Below, piece after piece: positions 1-7,886 of a stretch of 64,000 bases of DNA. The number at the start of each line of letters is the position of its first letter. Position 1 is the stretch's first letter. The notes beneath the pieces are model-generated. The model saw only the letters and a list, made by a program, of their open reading frames with translations. It did not search any database and was not told the origin of the DNA. The position numbers were made by a program, and so were the translations under genes. Source of the DNA: Mogibacterium sp. (GTDB lineage: Bacteria; Bacillota; Clostridia; Peptostreptococcales; Anaerovoracaceae); the NCBI GenBank assembly GCA_017512365.1, contig JAFWGQ010000049.1, positions 1-64,000 of the forward strand. Reading direction: 5' to 3'.

Positions 1-68
1 ACAAATCTGTATTTGAATCCAATCGTACAGATAAAATACTGAGGTAAAACTAGCGGACATATTAAAGA

Positions 69-112
69 GGCGAAGTGTAGCATCCGGAATGGCTACTCTT
101 CGCCGTTTTCAT
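69..112 (+). terminator. Intrinsic terminator of a gene upstream of the window
   Basis: A long imperfect hairpin has arms 69-82 and 91-104 (GGCGAAG pairing with CTTCGCC plus inner pairs) and is followed by a T-rich stretch GTTTTCATTT. The orientation fits the end of a + strand transcript that lies before position 1. No gene is visible in 1-209. Confidence 0.6.
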
Positions 113-159
113 TTGAGTAGGAAAAACACAGGAAGTTAAGGATATCCGTGCAATACAAA

Positions 160-183
160 ACTCCGGCAGCTACACACCGGAGT
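160..183 (-). terminator. Terminator downstream of alanine dehydrogenase
   Basis: ACTCCGG and CCGGAGT form a perfect 7-bp stem with a 10-nt loop, 27 nt past the ald stop codon. Read on the - strand the stem is followed directly by TTTTGTATTG. A run of eight T lies on the + strand side a few bases further on, so it may work in both directions. Confidence 0.5.
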
Positions 184-209
184 CTCTTCGTTTTTTTTGA
201 TTCTATTCA

Positions 210-1388
210 TCAACCTGAGAACTCAGGATAATAGTTTTCCGAACGGGTCAGCGTTACCGGCGGAGCCGGATCGAGTTCTCTGTCCTCGATCCCGAGTATC
301 CTTTCAGGCGGCACCCACGGTCTTCCCTGTATGCCGCTTGTCTCCTCGTGAGTCAGATACCCGTTATGGCAGGTAAGGCTCCTGCGAAGGAAACCGTCCC
401 TCACGCAGGCTTCTGCAAGTCCGTTCTTCAGTATGGAAAGGAAATGAGGCAGAAGAGCTTTAGCGTATGCCACCGAGGTCGATCCCGCTATCGCGCCCGG
501 TATGTTGTTGACGCAGTAGTGTATCACGCCCTCTTCCGTATATATCGGGTCGTCATGCGTGGTCTCGCGGAACGTCTCTATGCAGCCGTAATCATTGCTT
601 ATGTCGCAGATCACAGAGCCCCGTCTCATGGAAGCGACCATTTCGCGGCTTATCATGAAGTCGGAAGCGTCCTTCGGCCAGCGCACGCTGTTGATGACAA
701 GATCCGTGTCCGGAATGATTTCCGTAAGTTTTTCTTTTGACGACTGCACGGTTTTTATCCCCGGAAACTCTCCGGCAATGCGCTCCAGGACGTCCTCCCT
801 TACATCAGCCACCGTGACGCGGGCTCCGAGACGCCAGAGCGTATCTATCGCCGCCCTGCCCACTGTTCCGGCGCCGCACACAAGAGCCGTGACCGGATCG
901 GACGGTCCGACGCCGTTTGCAAACTTGCCGAGTCCTCCGTGATTGCTCATCATCGCCCAGAGTCCCATGAATGCTCCGGCCTTGCCGGCTGCCTCGCAGT
1001 TCGGCGAGCCGAAGCGGTGCGAGTCCTCCGCGGTGACGGCAGTCACCTTCTTTTCGAGCAGCACGTCCACTTCCTCCCTGTGAGCAGCCGGGTGTATGCA
1101 TGTGAATATGATCTGTCCCTCGCGTATGAGATCGTACTCCGAAGGCTCGATCTCCTTGACCTTGACTATCATGTCGCATCCGGCCCAGATCTCTTCGTTA
1201 GTGTCCCTGATCACAGCTCCTGCGGCGGCATATGCTTCATCATCGAAGCCCGCCTTTGCTCCCGCTCCCGAAGCCACATATACCCTGATCCCTTCGGAGA
1301 CGAGTTCGCCCGCCTCGGACGGAGTCATGACCACGCGGAATTCACCGCTCTTTATGTCTTTGAGTACGCCGATGTTTTTTTCTTTCAT
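210..1388 (-). CDS. ald: Alanine dehydrogenase
   Basis: Cytosolic NAD-dependent enzyme of the alanine dehydrogenase/transhydrogenase family (L-alanine to pyruvate, ammonia and NADH, reversible). The 392 residues are slightly longer than the usual ~370. Visible: the N-terminal substrate region with the conserved Lys (DMIVKVKE) and His (FTCIHPAAH), a Rossmann motif VCGAGTVGRAA near residues 170-180, and the closing NNIPGAIAGS block typical of the family. The C-terminal tail of about 50 residues is less conserved. The start is set by AAGGGAC just upstream. It is the last gene of a tight - strand operon after ddl (5-nt gap), so it may link alanine turnover to D-Ala-D-Ala synthesis. A lysine-forming relative such as saccharopine dehydrogenase is less likely. 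Confidence 0.85.
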   Translation of the reverse strand: MKEKNIGVLKDIKSGEFRVVMTPSEAGELVSEGIRVYVASGAGAKAGFDDEAYAAAGAVIRDTNEEIWAGCDMIVKVKEIEPSEYDLIREGQIIFTCIHPAAHREEVDVLLEKKVTAVTAEDSHRFGSPNCEAAGKAGAFMGLWAMMSNHGGLGKFANGVGPSDPVTALVCGAGTVGRAAIDTLWRLGARVTVADVREDVLERIAGEFPGIKTVQSSKEKLTEIIPDTDLVINSVRWPKDASDFMISREMVASMRRGSVICDISNDYGCIETFRETTHDDPIYTEEGVIHYCVNNIPGAIAGSTSVAYAKALLPHFLSILKNGLAEACVRDGFLRRSLTCHNGYLTHEETSGIQGRPWVPPERILGIEDRELDPAPPVTLTRSENYYPEFSG

Positions 1389-1393
1389 GTCCC

Positions 1394-2614
1394 TTACCTG
1401 CTGTCTTTCTGTCTGCCCTGCTTTCCTCCGCCGAGATCGGCGTTCGCCAGTATGTTCGTGTCGAATGTGAATGTGAGTGCTTCCTCAGTCCTCATCCTTT
1501 TGAGAGCCAGCTGTATCATCCTGTCGAGAAGCTCCCCGTAAGGCACTCCCACGGGCTCCCAGAGATAGAACGAGAGCGACCCCGGTATAGGATTGATCTC
1601 GTTGAAGTAAAGCTCTCCGCCTGCTTTGTCTATAATGAAGTCTATCCTCGACACTCCGTTGCAGCCGAGGGCTTTGAACGCCCTGACGGCCATCTCCCTG
1701 ATTTCTTCTCTCTTTTCAGGGGAAAGATCCGCAGGGATCTTCCTCGAAAGATTGGCCATGCCCGCGCCCTTCGAGCCGCTTCCGCCCTTGGCGCCTCCCT
1801 TCTTGCCGCCTCCGCCGTTCACGTATTTGTCCTCATAGCTCAGGATCTCTCCCGATGTGAGAGGCTCTTCGCATTCCGAAGCCTCGGCTTCGTTCTCGTC
1901 GCCCAGCACCGCGCAGTTGATCTCGCGGAGCTCCGTGACAGCGTGCTCGATAAGTACTCTGGTCGCATACATGAACGCGTCGTCGAGGGCCTGTATGAGC
2001 TCATCCCTGTTCTTTGCGAGGCCTATGCCTACGCTCGAGCCGAGATTGACCGGTTTGACAATAAGCGGATATCCGACAACCTCCTCGGCATCATCGATAA
2101 GAGAGTCCATCTTAGCGTAGTCCGCGAGGGTATACACCCTGGCGTCCAGCACAGGCACTCCCGCGTCCTTCAGCACGGCCTTTGTGATGTACTTGTCCAT
2201 GCTTATCGCCGATGACGTGACGTCCGGTCCGACGAACGGCACTCCCAGAGTCTTCAGATATCCCTGAAGAGCTCCGTCCTCGACATTCGTGCCGTGGACC
2301 ACAGGAAAGGCGATGTCTATCTGCACCGGCTTCGCACCGAACATCTTTGACGGATAAGGCACGAGCTGCACCCTTCCGCCCTCGTTCACCATGATGACCC
2401 TCTGAGATCTTTTCAGAAGCGCGGGGATGTCCCTGTAAGCCGATATATCGCCTATATCGCTGCCGGTATACATTTCGTTTTCCTTTGTCAGGTAAACGGG
2501 TATGACCTCGTATTTGTCCGTATCCATGGCCATTATCGCCTGGATGCCGGATATCACGGATACTTCGTGCTCGACGGTCTTGCCGCCGAACATCATGGCT
2601 ACCTTCGTCTTCAT
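1394..2614 (-). CDS. ddl: D-alanine--D-alanine ligase family protein
   Basis: ATP-grasp ligase that joins two D-alanines for peptidoglycan precursors in the cytosol. Motifs: N-terminal FGGKTVEHEVS (residues 9-19), FPVVHGTNVEDG (103-114), YPLIVKPVNLGSSVGI (182-197), and the metal-binding DFIIDK...YFNEINPIPG (325-345). At 406 residues it is longer than typical Ddl (~310-370). Most of the excess is a Gly/Lys/Ser-rich insert at residues 267-285, just after the SYEDKY motif of the omega-loop region. AGGAG precedes the ATG. It follows murF by 12 nt and precedes ald, so three D-Ala/alanine genes are adjacent. A VanG-like D-Ala-D-Ser or D-Ala-D-Lac specificity cannot be excluded from sequence alone. 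Confidence 0.85.
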   Translation of the reverse strand: MKTKVAMMFGGKTVEHEVSVISGIQAIMAMDTDKYEVIPVYLTKENEMYTGSDIGDISAYRDIPALLKRSQRVIMVNEGGRVQLVPYPSKMFGAKPVQIDIAFPVVHGTNVEDGALQGYLKTLGVPFVGPDVTSSAISMDKYITKAVLKDAGVPVLDARVYTLADYAKMDSLIDDAEEVVGYPLIVKPVNLGSSVGIGLAKNRDELIQALDDAFMYATRVLIEHAVTELREINCAVLGDENEAEASECEEPLTSGEILSYEDKYVNGGGGKKGGAKGGSGSKGAGMANLSRKIPADLSPEKREEIREMAVRAFKALGCNGVSRIDFIIDKAGGELYFNEINPIPGSLSFYLWEPVGVPYGELLDRMIQLALKRMRTEEALTFTFDTNILANADLGGGKQGRQKDSR

Positions 2615-2626
2615 GATGGTCTTCTC

Positions 2627-4237
2627 CTAGTAGTTGTCCGGTAAATCGTTTTCAAGCAGTATGTATTTGTGCTGATCAGTCTTTACGGCATAAGCGCGGC
2701 TGATAGCGTCCTCGACCCTGTCGAACACCTCTATGTGCTTCTCAGGGAAGCCTTTTTCGAGTATTCCCTGTTTTATAGGTTCCGTATGCTTTTCTCCGAC
2801 CAGGAATATCCTGTCGCAGCAGTCCGCAGCGTATGTCCCGAACTTTCTGTTGTATTCGGCCTCGTCTTCTCCGAGCTCTACCATGCCGGGCGTGATGAGT
2901 ATCCTCATCCCGTCAAAAAGAGCCAGTGTCTCCACAGCAGCCTTCGAGCCTATAGGGTTTGAATTGAACGCGTCGTCGATGATGGTCACATCGCCGTGGG
3001 CCTTCATCTCCATCCTGTGAGGAACGCTCCTGAGCCTGCGCACGGGTATCCTGAGTTCTTCCAGAGATATGCCGAATCTGTGGGCCACGGCGATGGCTCC
3101 CATGACGTTTATGACGTTATGGGCACCGACCAGTTTCATGCTGAATCTTTCGCTCTCGCCGCCAGGCGCAGTTACGGTGAATTCCGTGCCCAGCGACGAA
3201 ACGGATATGTCCGACGCGTGATAACCTGATCCGGCCTCCGACGCGTGGTAGAACACAGGCTCGCCGTAGTCATGGTCCTCAAGGTAATCGTTTATGTATT
3301 CGTTGTCTCCGTTCAGGAAGAGCAGTCCGCCCTCAGGCAGAGCATCCGCCAGCTCGAATTTCGTCTTCTGTATGTTCTCAAGGCTGCCGAAGGTGTCAAG
3401 GTGCTGAGGCCCGATCGATGTGATGAGGCCGTGATGCGGGTGCACGAGGTCACAGTCCTCTTTTATTTCACCCACATATCTGGCACCCATCTCGCATACG
3501 AATATCTCATGCGTAGGCTTCAGCATCTTCCTTATAGTTATTACTATCCCCATAGGGGTGTTGTAGCTCTCAGGCGTCACGAGAGTGCTGTATCTGGTCT
3601 TCAGCAGGGTCTCGAGAAAGAATTTTACGCTCGTCTTGCCGTAGCTGCCCGTGACCCCGATTATGGTAAGGTCCGGATTCTGCCTGAGGATACGCTTTGC
3701 GTCGTTGATGTAGTGATCGTTGACGCCCTTTTCTATCGGCTTGTTGATGAAGTTTGCAAGCATGCACATCCAGAGCTGCGATCCCACAAGGAATACGAAG
3801 AGCCCGCTCAAAGGCATCCGGTCATGCGGCAGACGGCCTTTAGTGAAGTGCAGAAGCACAAAGACGCCCGTGACAAGAAGGCATATGACTATGATCGTGA
3901 CGATCATCCTCTTCACTCTCGGAGTGAACTTCAGAGGCTTCTTTGAGTTCATCTCGACCATGAGCCTGTATACGAGTATGATCACGGCCAGAGTCATCCA
4001 TATCAGCACATCGAGCACGATATCCAGCCAGTCGGAGGCATACGCGATCAGCATGCGCACTATGCCAAGGCCCATGGCAAAATACAGTATCCACTGCAGA
4101 TGCCTGTTCTTTCTGATCCACGCTCTCTGCTCACCGGCCATGTAGACGTTGAGCTGGAACATGTGCATGTTGTATCTCATCGTGAGCCAGAACGCCGGCA
4201 CAGCCAGCGCTAGCGTTATGAGTGTCCTGATCATCAT
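2627..4237 (-). CDS. murF: MurF-type ligase with N-terminal membrane domain
   Basis: Mur ligase that adds D-Ala-D-Ala to the UDP-MurNAc-tripeptide. The catalytic part starts near residue 180: P-loop GVTGSYGKTS (194-203), central-domain EMGAR, and C-terminal RMEMK and DDAFNSNP motifs. The first ~165 residues hold about five predicted membrane helices (near 5-22, 47-67, 70-90, 110-130 and 143-162), which classical soluble MurF lacks. Total is 536 residues against ~450. GGGAGGTG lies 6 nt before the ATG, and the ATG overlaps the stop of the upstream hydrolase (ATGA). Operon context with ddl supports MurF over the related MurT or CapB families. Placement of the ligase at the membrane is an inference. 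Confidence 0.85.
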   Translation of the reverse strand: MMIRTLITLALAVPAFWLTMRYNMHMFQLNVYMAGEQRAWIRKNRHLQWILYFAMGLGIVRMLIAYASDWLDIVLDVLIWMTLAVIILVYRLMVEMNSKKPLKFTPRVKRMIVTIIVICLLVTGVFVLLHFTKGRLPHDRMPLSGLFVFLVGSQLWMCMLANFINKPIEKGVNDHYINDAKRILRQNPDLTIIGVTGSYGKTSVKFFLETLLKTRYSTLVTPESYNTPMGIVITIRKMLKPTHEIFVCEMGARYVGEIKEDCDLVHPHHGLITSIGPQHLDTFGSLENIQKTKFELADALPEGGLLFLNGDNEYINDYLEDHDYGEPVFYHASEAGSGYHASDISVSSLGTEFTVTAPGGESERFSMKLVGAHNVINVMGAIAVAHRFGISLEELRIPVRRLRSVPHRMEMKAHGDVTIIDDAFNSNPIGSKAAVETLALFDGMRILITPGMVELGEDEAEYNRKFGTYAADCCDRIFLVGEKHTEPIKQGILEKGFPEKHIEVFDRVEDAISRAYAVKTDQHKYILLENDLPDNY

Positions 4238-5022
4238 GCGGCACCTCCCGTCAGTAGGAAGGCCCTCAGTATGCGCCTGAATTCAGCAGGTTTGTACAGG
4301 AACGAGTAGTGATCCGTTCCCTCAAGCACCACGAGAGCCGCGTTCGGCATCTTTTCCTCCATGACATGGGCGTCGCCGATCGGGGTATCGAGATCGAGAT
4401 CTCCCCATACGAGCAGCGTCTCCTGCCTTACAAGCGGCATCCGGTCCTGAAGGTCCTCGTTGACCGCCATGACAAGGCATTTCTTCATTATCGGGCTCGC
4501 GTTCCTGTAGTCCTCCGATCCCTGCTTGCTCATCCAGTAGTCTATGACCTCCGGGAAGAGCGAATGGACCGGCCTGCTCATGAGGAAGCTCCTCATCGCC
4601 TTGTACCTCTTCACCCTGAAGTTCTGCCCCGCCGTGCGCACAGGCATGACGCCCGCGCTGTCTATCAGTACGATCTTCGTGATCTCAAAAGGGAGCTCAT
4701 CCTTCGCCGCCATTTTGATGATCATGCGTCCGCCGTAGGAATGTCCTATGAGAGCCGTCTTTTTGATCCCGAGAGCGTCCATGAAGTCACAGAAAAAGCC
4801 GCAGTAGGCTTCGACGTCCCACGGCTCGGGAGGCTCATCGCTCGAGCCGAATCCCGGCAGGTCGAACTGCACGACCCTGTACTCATCGTTTATCGCAGCA
4901 GCGACCGAATCGTAGATCGTCATGTCGGTGCCCCATCCCTGGAGCATTACCGCGGTCTCTTTCGCGTCCTCAGGTCCGCTTATCTTATATGTGATATCTA
5001 TTCCGTTTATATTTGTAACCAT
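4234..5022 (-). CDS. Alpha/beta hydrolase
   Basis: Alpha/beta-hydrolase fold enzyme of unknown substrate, about 262 residues. Visible: oxyanion-side motif LQGWGTD, the nucleophile elbow GHSYGG, an Asp in WGDLDLDTP, and the catalytic His in EGTDHYSF near the C-terminus, so the triad is intact. I chose the ATG at 5022 over a GTG six codons earlier because the GTG lies inside an extended -10 element (TGTTACAAT) and no Shine-Dalgarno exists for either. Its stop overlaps the murF start, so it heads the hydrolase-murF-ddl-ald operon. The coupling suggests a role near cell-wall synthesis, but no specific reaction can be assigned. Confidence 0.8.
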   Translation of the reverse strand: MVTNINGIDITYKISGPEDAKETAVMLQGWGTDMTIYDSVAAAINDEYRVVQFDLPGFGSSDEPPEPWDVEAYCGFFCDFMDALGIKKTALIGHSYGGRMIIKMAAKDELPFEITKIVLIDSAGVMPVRTAGQNFRVKRYKAMRSFLMSRPVHSLFPEVIDYWMSKQGSEDYRNASPIMKKCLVMAVNEDLQDRMPLVRQETLLVWGDLDLDTPIGDAHVMEEKMPNAALVVLEGTDHYSFLYKPAEFRRILRAFLLTGGAA

Positions 5023-5030
5023 ACATAATG

Positions 5031-5039
5031 ATTGTAACA
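5031..5039 (-). promoter_or_regulatory. Extended -10 promoter, possibly leaderless
   Basis: TGTTACAAT (extended -10 pattern TG-n-TACAAT) ends 8 nt before the hydrolase ATG at 5022. No good -35 is seen at 16-18 bp. With a normal start distance the transcript would begin at or within 1-2 nt of the ATG, which agrees with the lack of any ribosome binding site. Confidence 0.45.
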
Positions 5040-5054
5040 CATGGACAGCTCATT

Positions 5055-5081
5055 AAAAAGAGCCGCTCTGCTGAGCGGCTC
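5055..5081 (-). terminator. Intrinsic terminator after the zinc-ribbon gene
   Basis: GAGCCGCTC and GAGCGGCTC form a near-perfect stem with a short loop, followed on the - strand by TTTTT and then AATG. It lies 19 nt past the stop of the small gene at 5100-5300 and separates it from the hydrolase-murF operon. Confidence 0.8.
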
Positions 5082-5099
5082 GATCGTCCCGATCTTCTT

Positions 5100-5300
5100 C
5101 TAGAATTCGCCGAATGCGTGCGTCTCCTTGTATCCGCAGTCCGGACAATAGTACTGCGCATATCCGAGCTTCGCATCTCCTTCGGTCTTCTGAAGCCTGA
5201 TGTTCTTGCTCCCGCATGCAGGGCACTCAGAATAATGTTCGACGCCTGTTCCGCCTGCTACCTTATCGAGCTGATCTACTTTGATATCATTCTTTTCCAT
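5100..5300 (-). CDS. Small zinc-ribbon protein with double-glycine leader-like N-terminus
   Basis: A 66-residue protein. The C-terminal two thirds is a zinc ribbon with two CPxC knuckles (C26/C29 and C52/C55). The first 17 residues end in LDKVAGG, which looks like a double-glycine leader of bacteriocin and other secreted peptides. A textbook AAAGGAGG lies 8 nt before the ATG and a strong terminator follows, so it is a real single-gene transcript. The upstream gap to feoAB (5301-5524) shows no further gene or clear promoter boxes. It may be a cytosolic zinc-ribbon peptide or an exported Cys-rich peptide. No peptidase-containing ABC exporter is seen in the window. Confidence 0.75.
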   Translation of the reverse strand: MEKNDIKVDQLDKVAGGTGVEHYSECPACGSKNIRLQKTEGDAKLGYAQYYCPDCGYKETHAFGEF

Positions 5301-5524
5301 TGTCTTATCCTCCTTTATCAGCGGCAGTCCATGCTGACTTCCTCGCTGTTTTAACGGATCATGCCGGACTTTGCGATCGCTCCGTCCAGCCTTTCAGCAA
5401 TGATGGAGTATGCCTCCCTGAACCTTCTGAAAACGGATCATCTTTATCTGTATCCTATACAAATCATAACACTTTCGGGAGGCAGATCCGAACTAATTCC
5501 GGACACGTTCCTTTGCCCTCAGTA

Positions 5525-7873
5525 TCAGGCTATGCCGAGCATGAGACCTATGACGCGTATCATCACCGCAGCGATCCATGCGATGAAGCACTGCCACAGC
5601 ACGACGTACGCCGCCCATCTGCCGCCCATCTCGCTTCTGATCGATGCTACCGCGGCGACGCAAGGCGTGTACAGCAGGCTGAACACCAGAAGTGAAACAG
5701 CTGTCAGCGGCTTCATCACCGCAGTGACTCCGCCCGCTCCTCCGAAGAGCACCCTCAGTACAGACACCACGCTCTCCTTGGCCATGAAGCCGCTCAGCAG
5801 AGATGTGATTATCCGCCAGTCTCCCAGGCCCGCAGGCCTGAATACGGGCACCAGCACTCCGGATATGACGGCCAGCATGCTGTCATGCGAGTCGGTGACT
5901 ATGTTGAACCTGAAATCAAATGTCTTCAGGAACCATACGATGACAGTCGCGATCAGTATCACTGAGAACGCTCTGGACAGGAAATCCTTCGTCTTCTCCC
6001 ACAGCAGCTGAGCCACGTTCCTCGCGCTCGGCAGTCTGTAATTCGGCATCTCCATGACGAAAGGCACCGCTTCGCCTCTGAATATCGTGCTTTTGTATAT
6101 CAGGGCAACGATTATGGCAAAGACTATGCCTGTCACATACAGGCCTATCATTATCAGGGCCTTGCGATCCTCGAAGAAGGCGTCCACAAAGAAAGCGTAT
6201 ATAGGCAGCTTTGCCGTACAGCTCATGAACGGCGTCAGCAGTATGGTCATCCTGCGGTCTCTCTCGGACGGGAGCGTCCTTGTCGACATGACGGCAGGCA
6301 CCGTGCACCCGAAGCCTATGAGCATAGGCACTATGCTCCTGCCCGAAAGGCCGAAGCGCCTGAGTATCTTGTCCATCACAAACGCGACGCGCGCGATGTA
6401 TCCGCTGTCTTCGAGCATAGACAGGAAGAAAAACATGGTCACGATTATCGGCAGGAAGCTCAGCACGCTTCCCACTCCCTCGAATATGCCTCCGATCACG
6501 AGGCTCTGTATCACAGGATTGACATTGCCCGCGGCCATCGCCGCCTCGACTCCGCTCTGCAGCAGGCCTATCCCCGCCTCGAGCAGATCCTGCAGCCACG
6601 CCCCTATGACGTTGAAGGTCAGGAAGAATACAAGCCCCATCACGATGATGAATACAGGTATGGCCGTATATTTTCCCGTGAGGACGGTGTCGATGGCACG
6701 GCTCCTCTCGCGCTCCCTTGTCTCCTTTGGCTTTCTGACGCAGGCGGCGCATACCTTCGTGATGAAGGCGAACCTCATATCTGCCATCGCGGCGCTGCGG
6801 TCGAGCCCCCTCTCCTTTTCCATCTGCAGAGTTATGTGCTCGACGGTCTCCTTTTCGTTCTGATCGAGTCCCAGCGCTTTAATGACATGTTCGTCCCCTT
6901 CGATCACCTTGTCCGCGGCGAACCTCAGTGGCAGGCCGGCCGCTCTTGCGTGGTCATCGATGAGATGTATGACCGCGTGCAGAGCCCTGTGGACGGCGCC
7001 GCCGTGGTCGTTCTCATCGCAGAAGTCCTGACGCGCCGGCTTCTCCTGATACCTCGCGATATGTACCGCGTGTTCGACGAGCTCGTCTATGCCCTGATTC
7101 TTTGCTGCGGATATCGGAACGACCGGCACCCCCAGCATCGCCTCCATCGTGTTGACATCGACCGAGCCGCCGTTGCCGGTGACCTCGTCCATCATGTTGA
7201 GGGCCACGACCACCGGTATCCCCATCTCGAGAAGCTGCATGGTAAGATACATGTTCCTCTCGATATTGGTGGCGTCCACTATATTGATGATGGCGTGAGG
7301 CTTTTCCTGCAGCACGAAATTGCGCGACACGAGCTCCTCGCTCGAATACGGCGACATCGAGTAGATGCCGGGGAGGTCGGTGATGAGAGTATCCCTGTAG
7401 CCGGTGATCACTCCGTCCTTTCTGTCGACGGTGACTCCGGGGAAATTCCCTACATGCTGTTTCGATCCCGTGAGCTGGTTGAAGAGGGTCGTCTTGCCGC
7501 AGTTCTGATTGCCCACCAGAGCGAAGGTGAGGACTGTTCCTTCAGGCAGCGGGTCGCCCGTCCCCGGCGGATGGAACCTGCCTCCCTCTCCGTAGCCCGG
7601 GTGTTCCGGCTCTTTTCTTTCCTCCTCCTCGTGCAGTCTCTCCGCCGCATCCGCCTCCGTTACTTTTATCCTGGCCGCGTCATCGAGCCTTATTGTCAGC
7701 TCATAGCCGTGTATCCTGATCTCCATAGGATCGCCCAGGGGCGCGTATTTGACCAAAGTAACAAGGACCCCCGGTATGAGGCCCATGTCAAGGAAGTGCT
7801 GGCGCAGAGCGCCGCTTCCTCCCACTTCTGTCACTATCGCGGATTCTCCTGTTTTCAGATCCCTGAGAGTCAT
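5525..7873 (-). CDS. feoB: Ferrous iron transporter, FeoA-FeoB fusion
   Basis: GTP-dependent Fe(II) importer of the cytoplasmic membrane. Residues 1-75 are an SH3-like FeoA domain. An acidic linker then leads to the FeoB G domain: G1 GNQNCGKTT (121-129), G3 DLPG (166-169), G4 NMMD (226-229), G5 SAAK (255-258). After the helical insertion domain the C-terminal half has the Gate and Nucleoside-recognition membrane segments with conserved Cys motifs (GFGCTVPAVM, FMSCTAKLPIY). The total of 782 residues fits FeoA plus FeoB. AGGAGATAT precedes the ATG. It lies 13 nt after the MFS gene, so the two are probably cotranscribed. In this strict-anaerobe context it would feed the many Fe-S proteins encoded downstream. 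Confidence 0.95.
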   Translation of the reverse strand: MTLRDLKTGESAIVTEVGGSGALRQHFLDMGLIPGVLVTLVKYAPLGDPMEIRIHGYELTIRLDDAARIKVTEADAAERLHEEEERKEPEHPGYGEGGRFHPPGTGDPLPEGTVLTFALVGNQNCGKTTLFNQLTGSKQHVGNFPGVTVDRKDGVITGYRDTLITDLPGIYSMSPYSSEELVSRNFVLQEKPHAIINIVDATNIERNMYLTMQLLEMGIPVVVALNMMDEVTGNGGSVDVNTMEAMLGVPVVPISAAKNQGIDELVEHAVHIARYQEKPARQDFCDENDHGGAVHRALHAVIHLIDDHARAAGLPLRFAADKVIEGDEHVIKALGLDQNEKETVEHITLQMEKERGLDRSAAMADMRFAFITKVCAACVRKPKETRERERSRAIDTVLTGKYTAIPVFIIVMGLVFFLTFNVIGAWLQDLLEAGIGLLQSGVEAAMAAGNVNPVIQSLVIGGIFEGVGSVLSFLPIIVTMFFFLSMLEDSGYIARVAFVMDKILRRFGLSGRSIVPMLIGFGCTVPAVMSTRTLPSERDRRMTILLTPFMSCTAKLPIYAFFVDAFFEDRKALIMIGLYVTGIVFAIIVALIYKSTIFRGEAVPFVMEMPNYRLPSARNVAQLLWEKTKDFLSRAFSVILIATVIVWFLKTFDFRFNIVTDSHDSMLAVISGVLVPVFRPAGLGDWRIITSLLSGFMAKESVVSVLRVLFGGAGGVTAVMKPLTAVSLLVFSLLYTPCVAAVASIRSEMGGRWAAYVVLWQCFIAWIAAVMIRVIGLMLGIA

Positions 7874-7886
7874 ATATCTCCTGATA

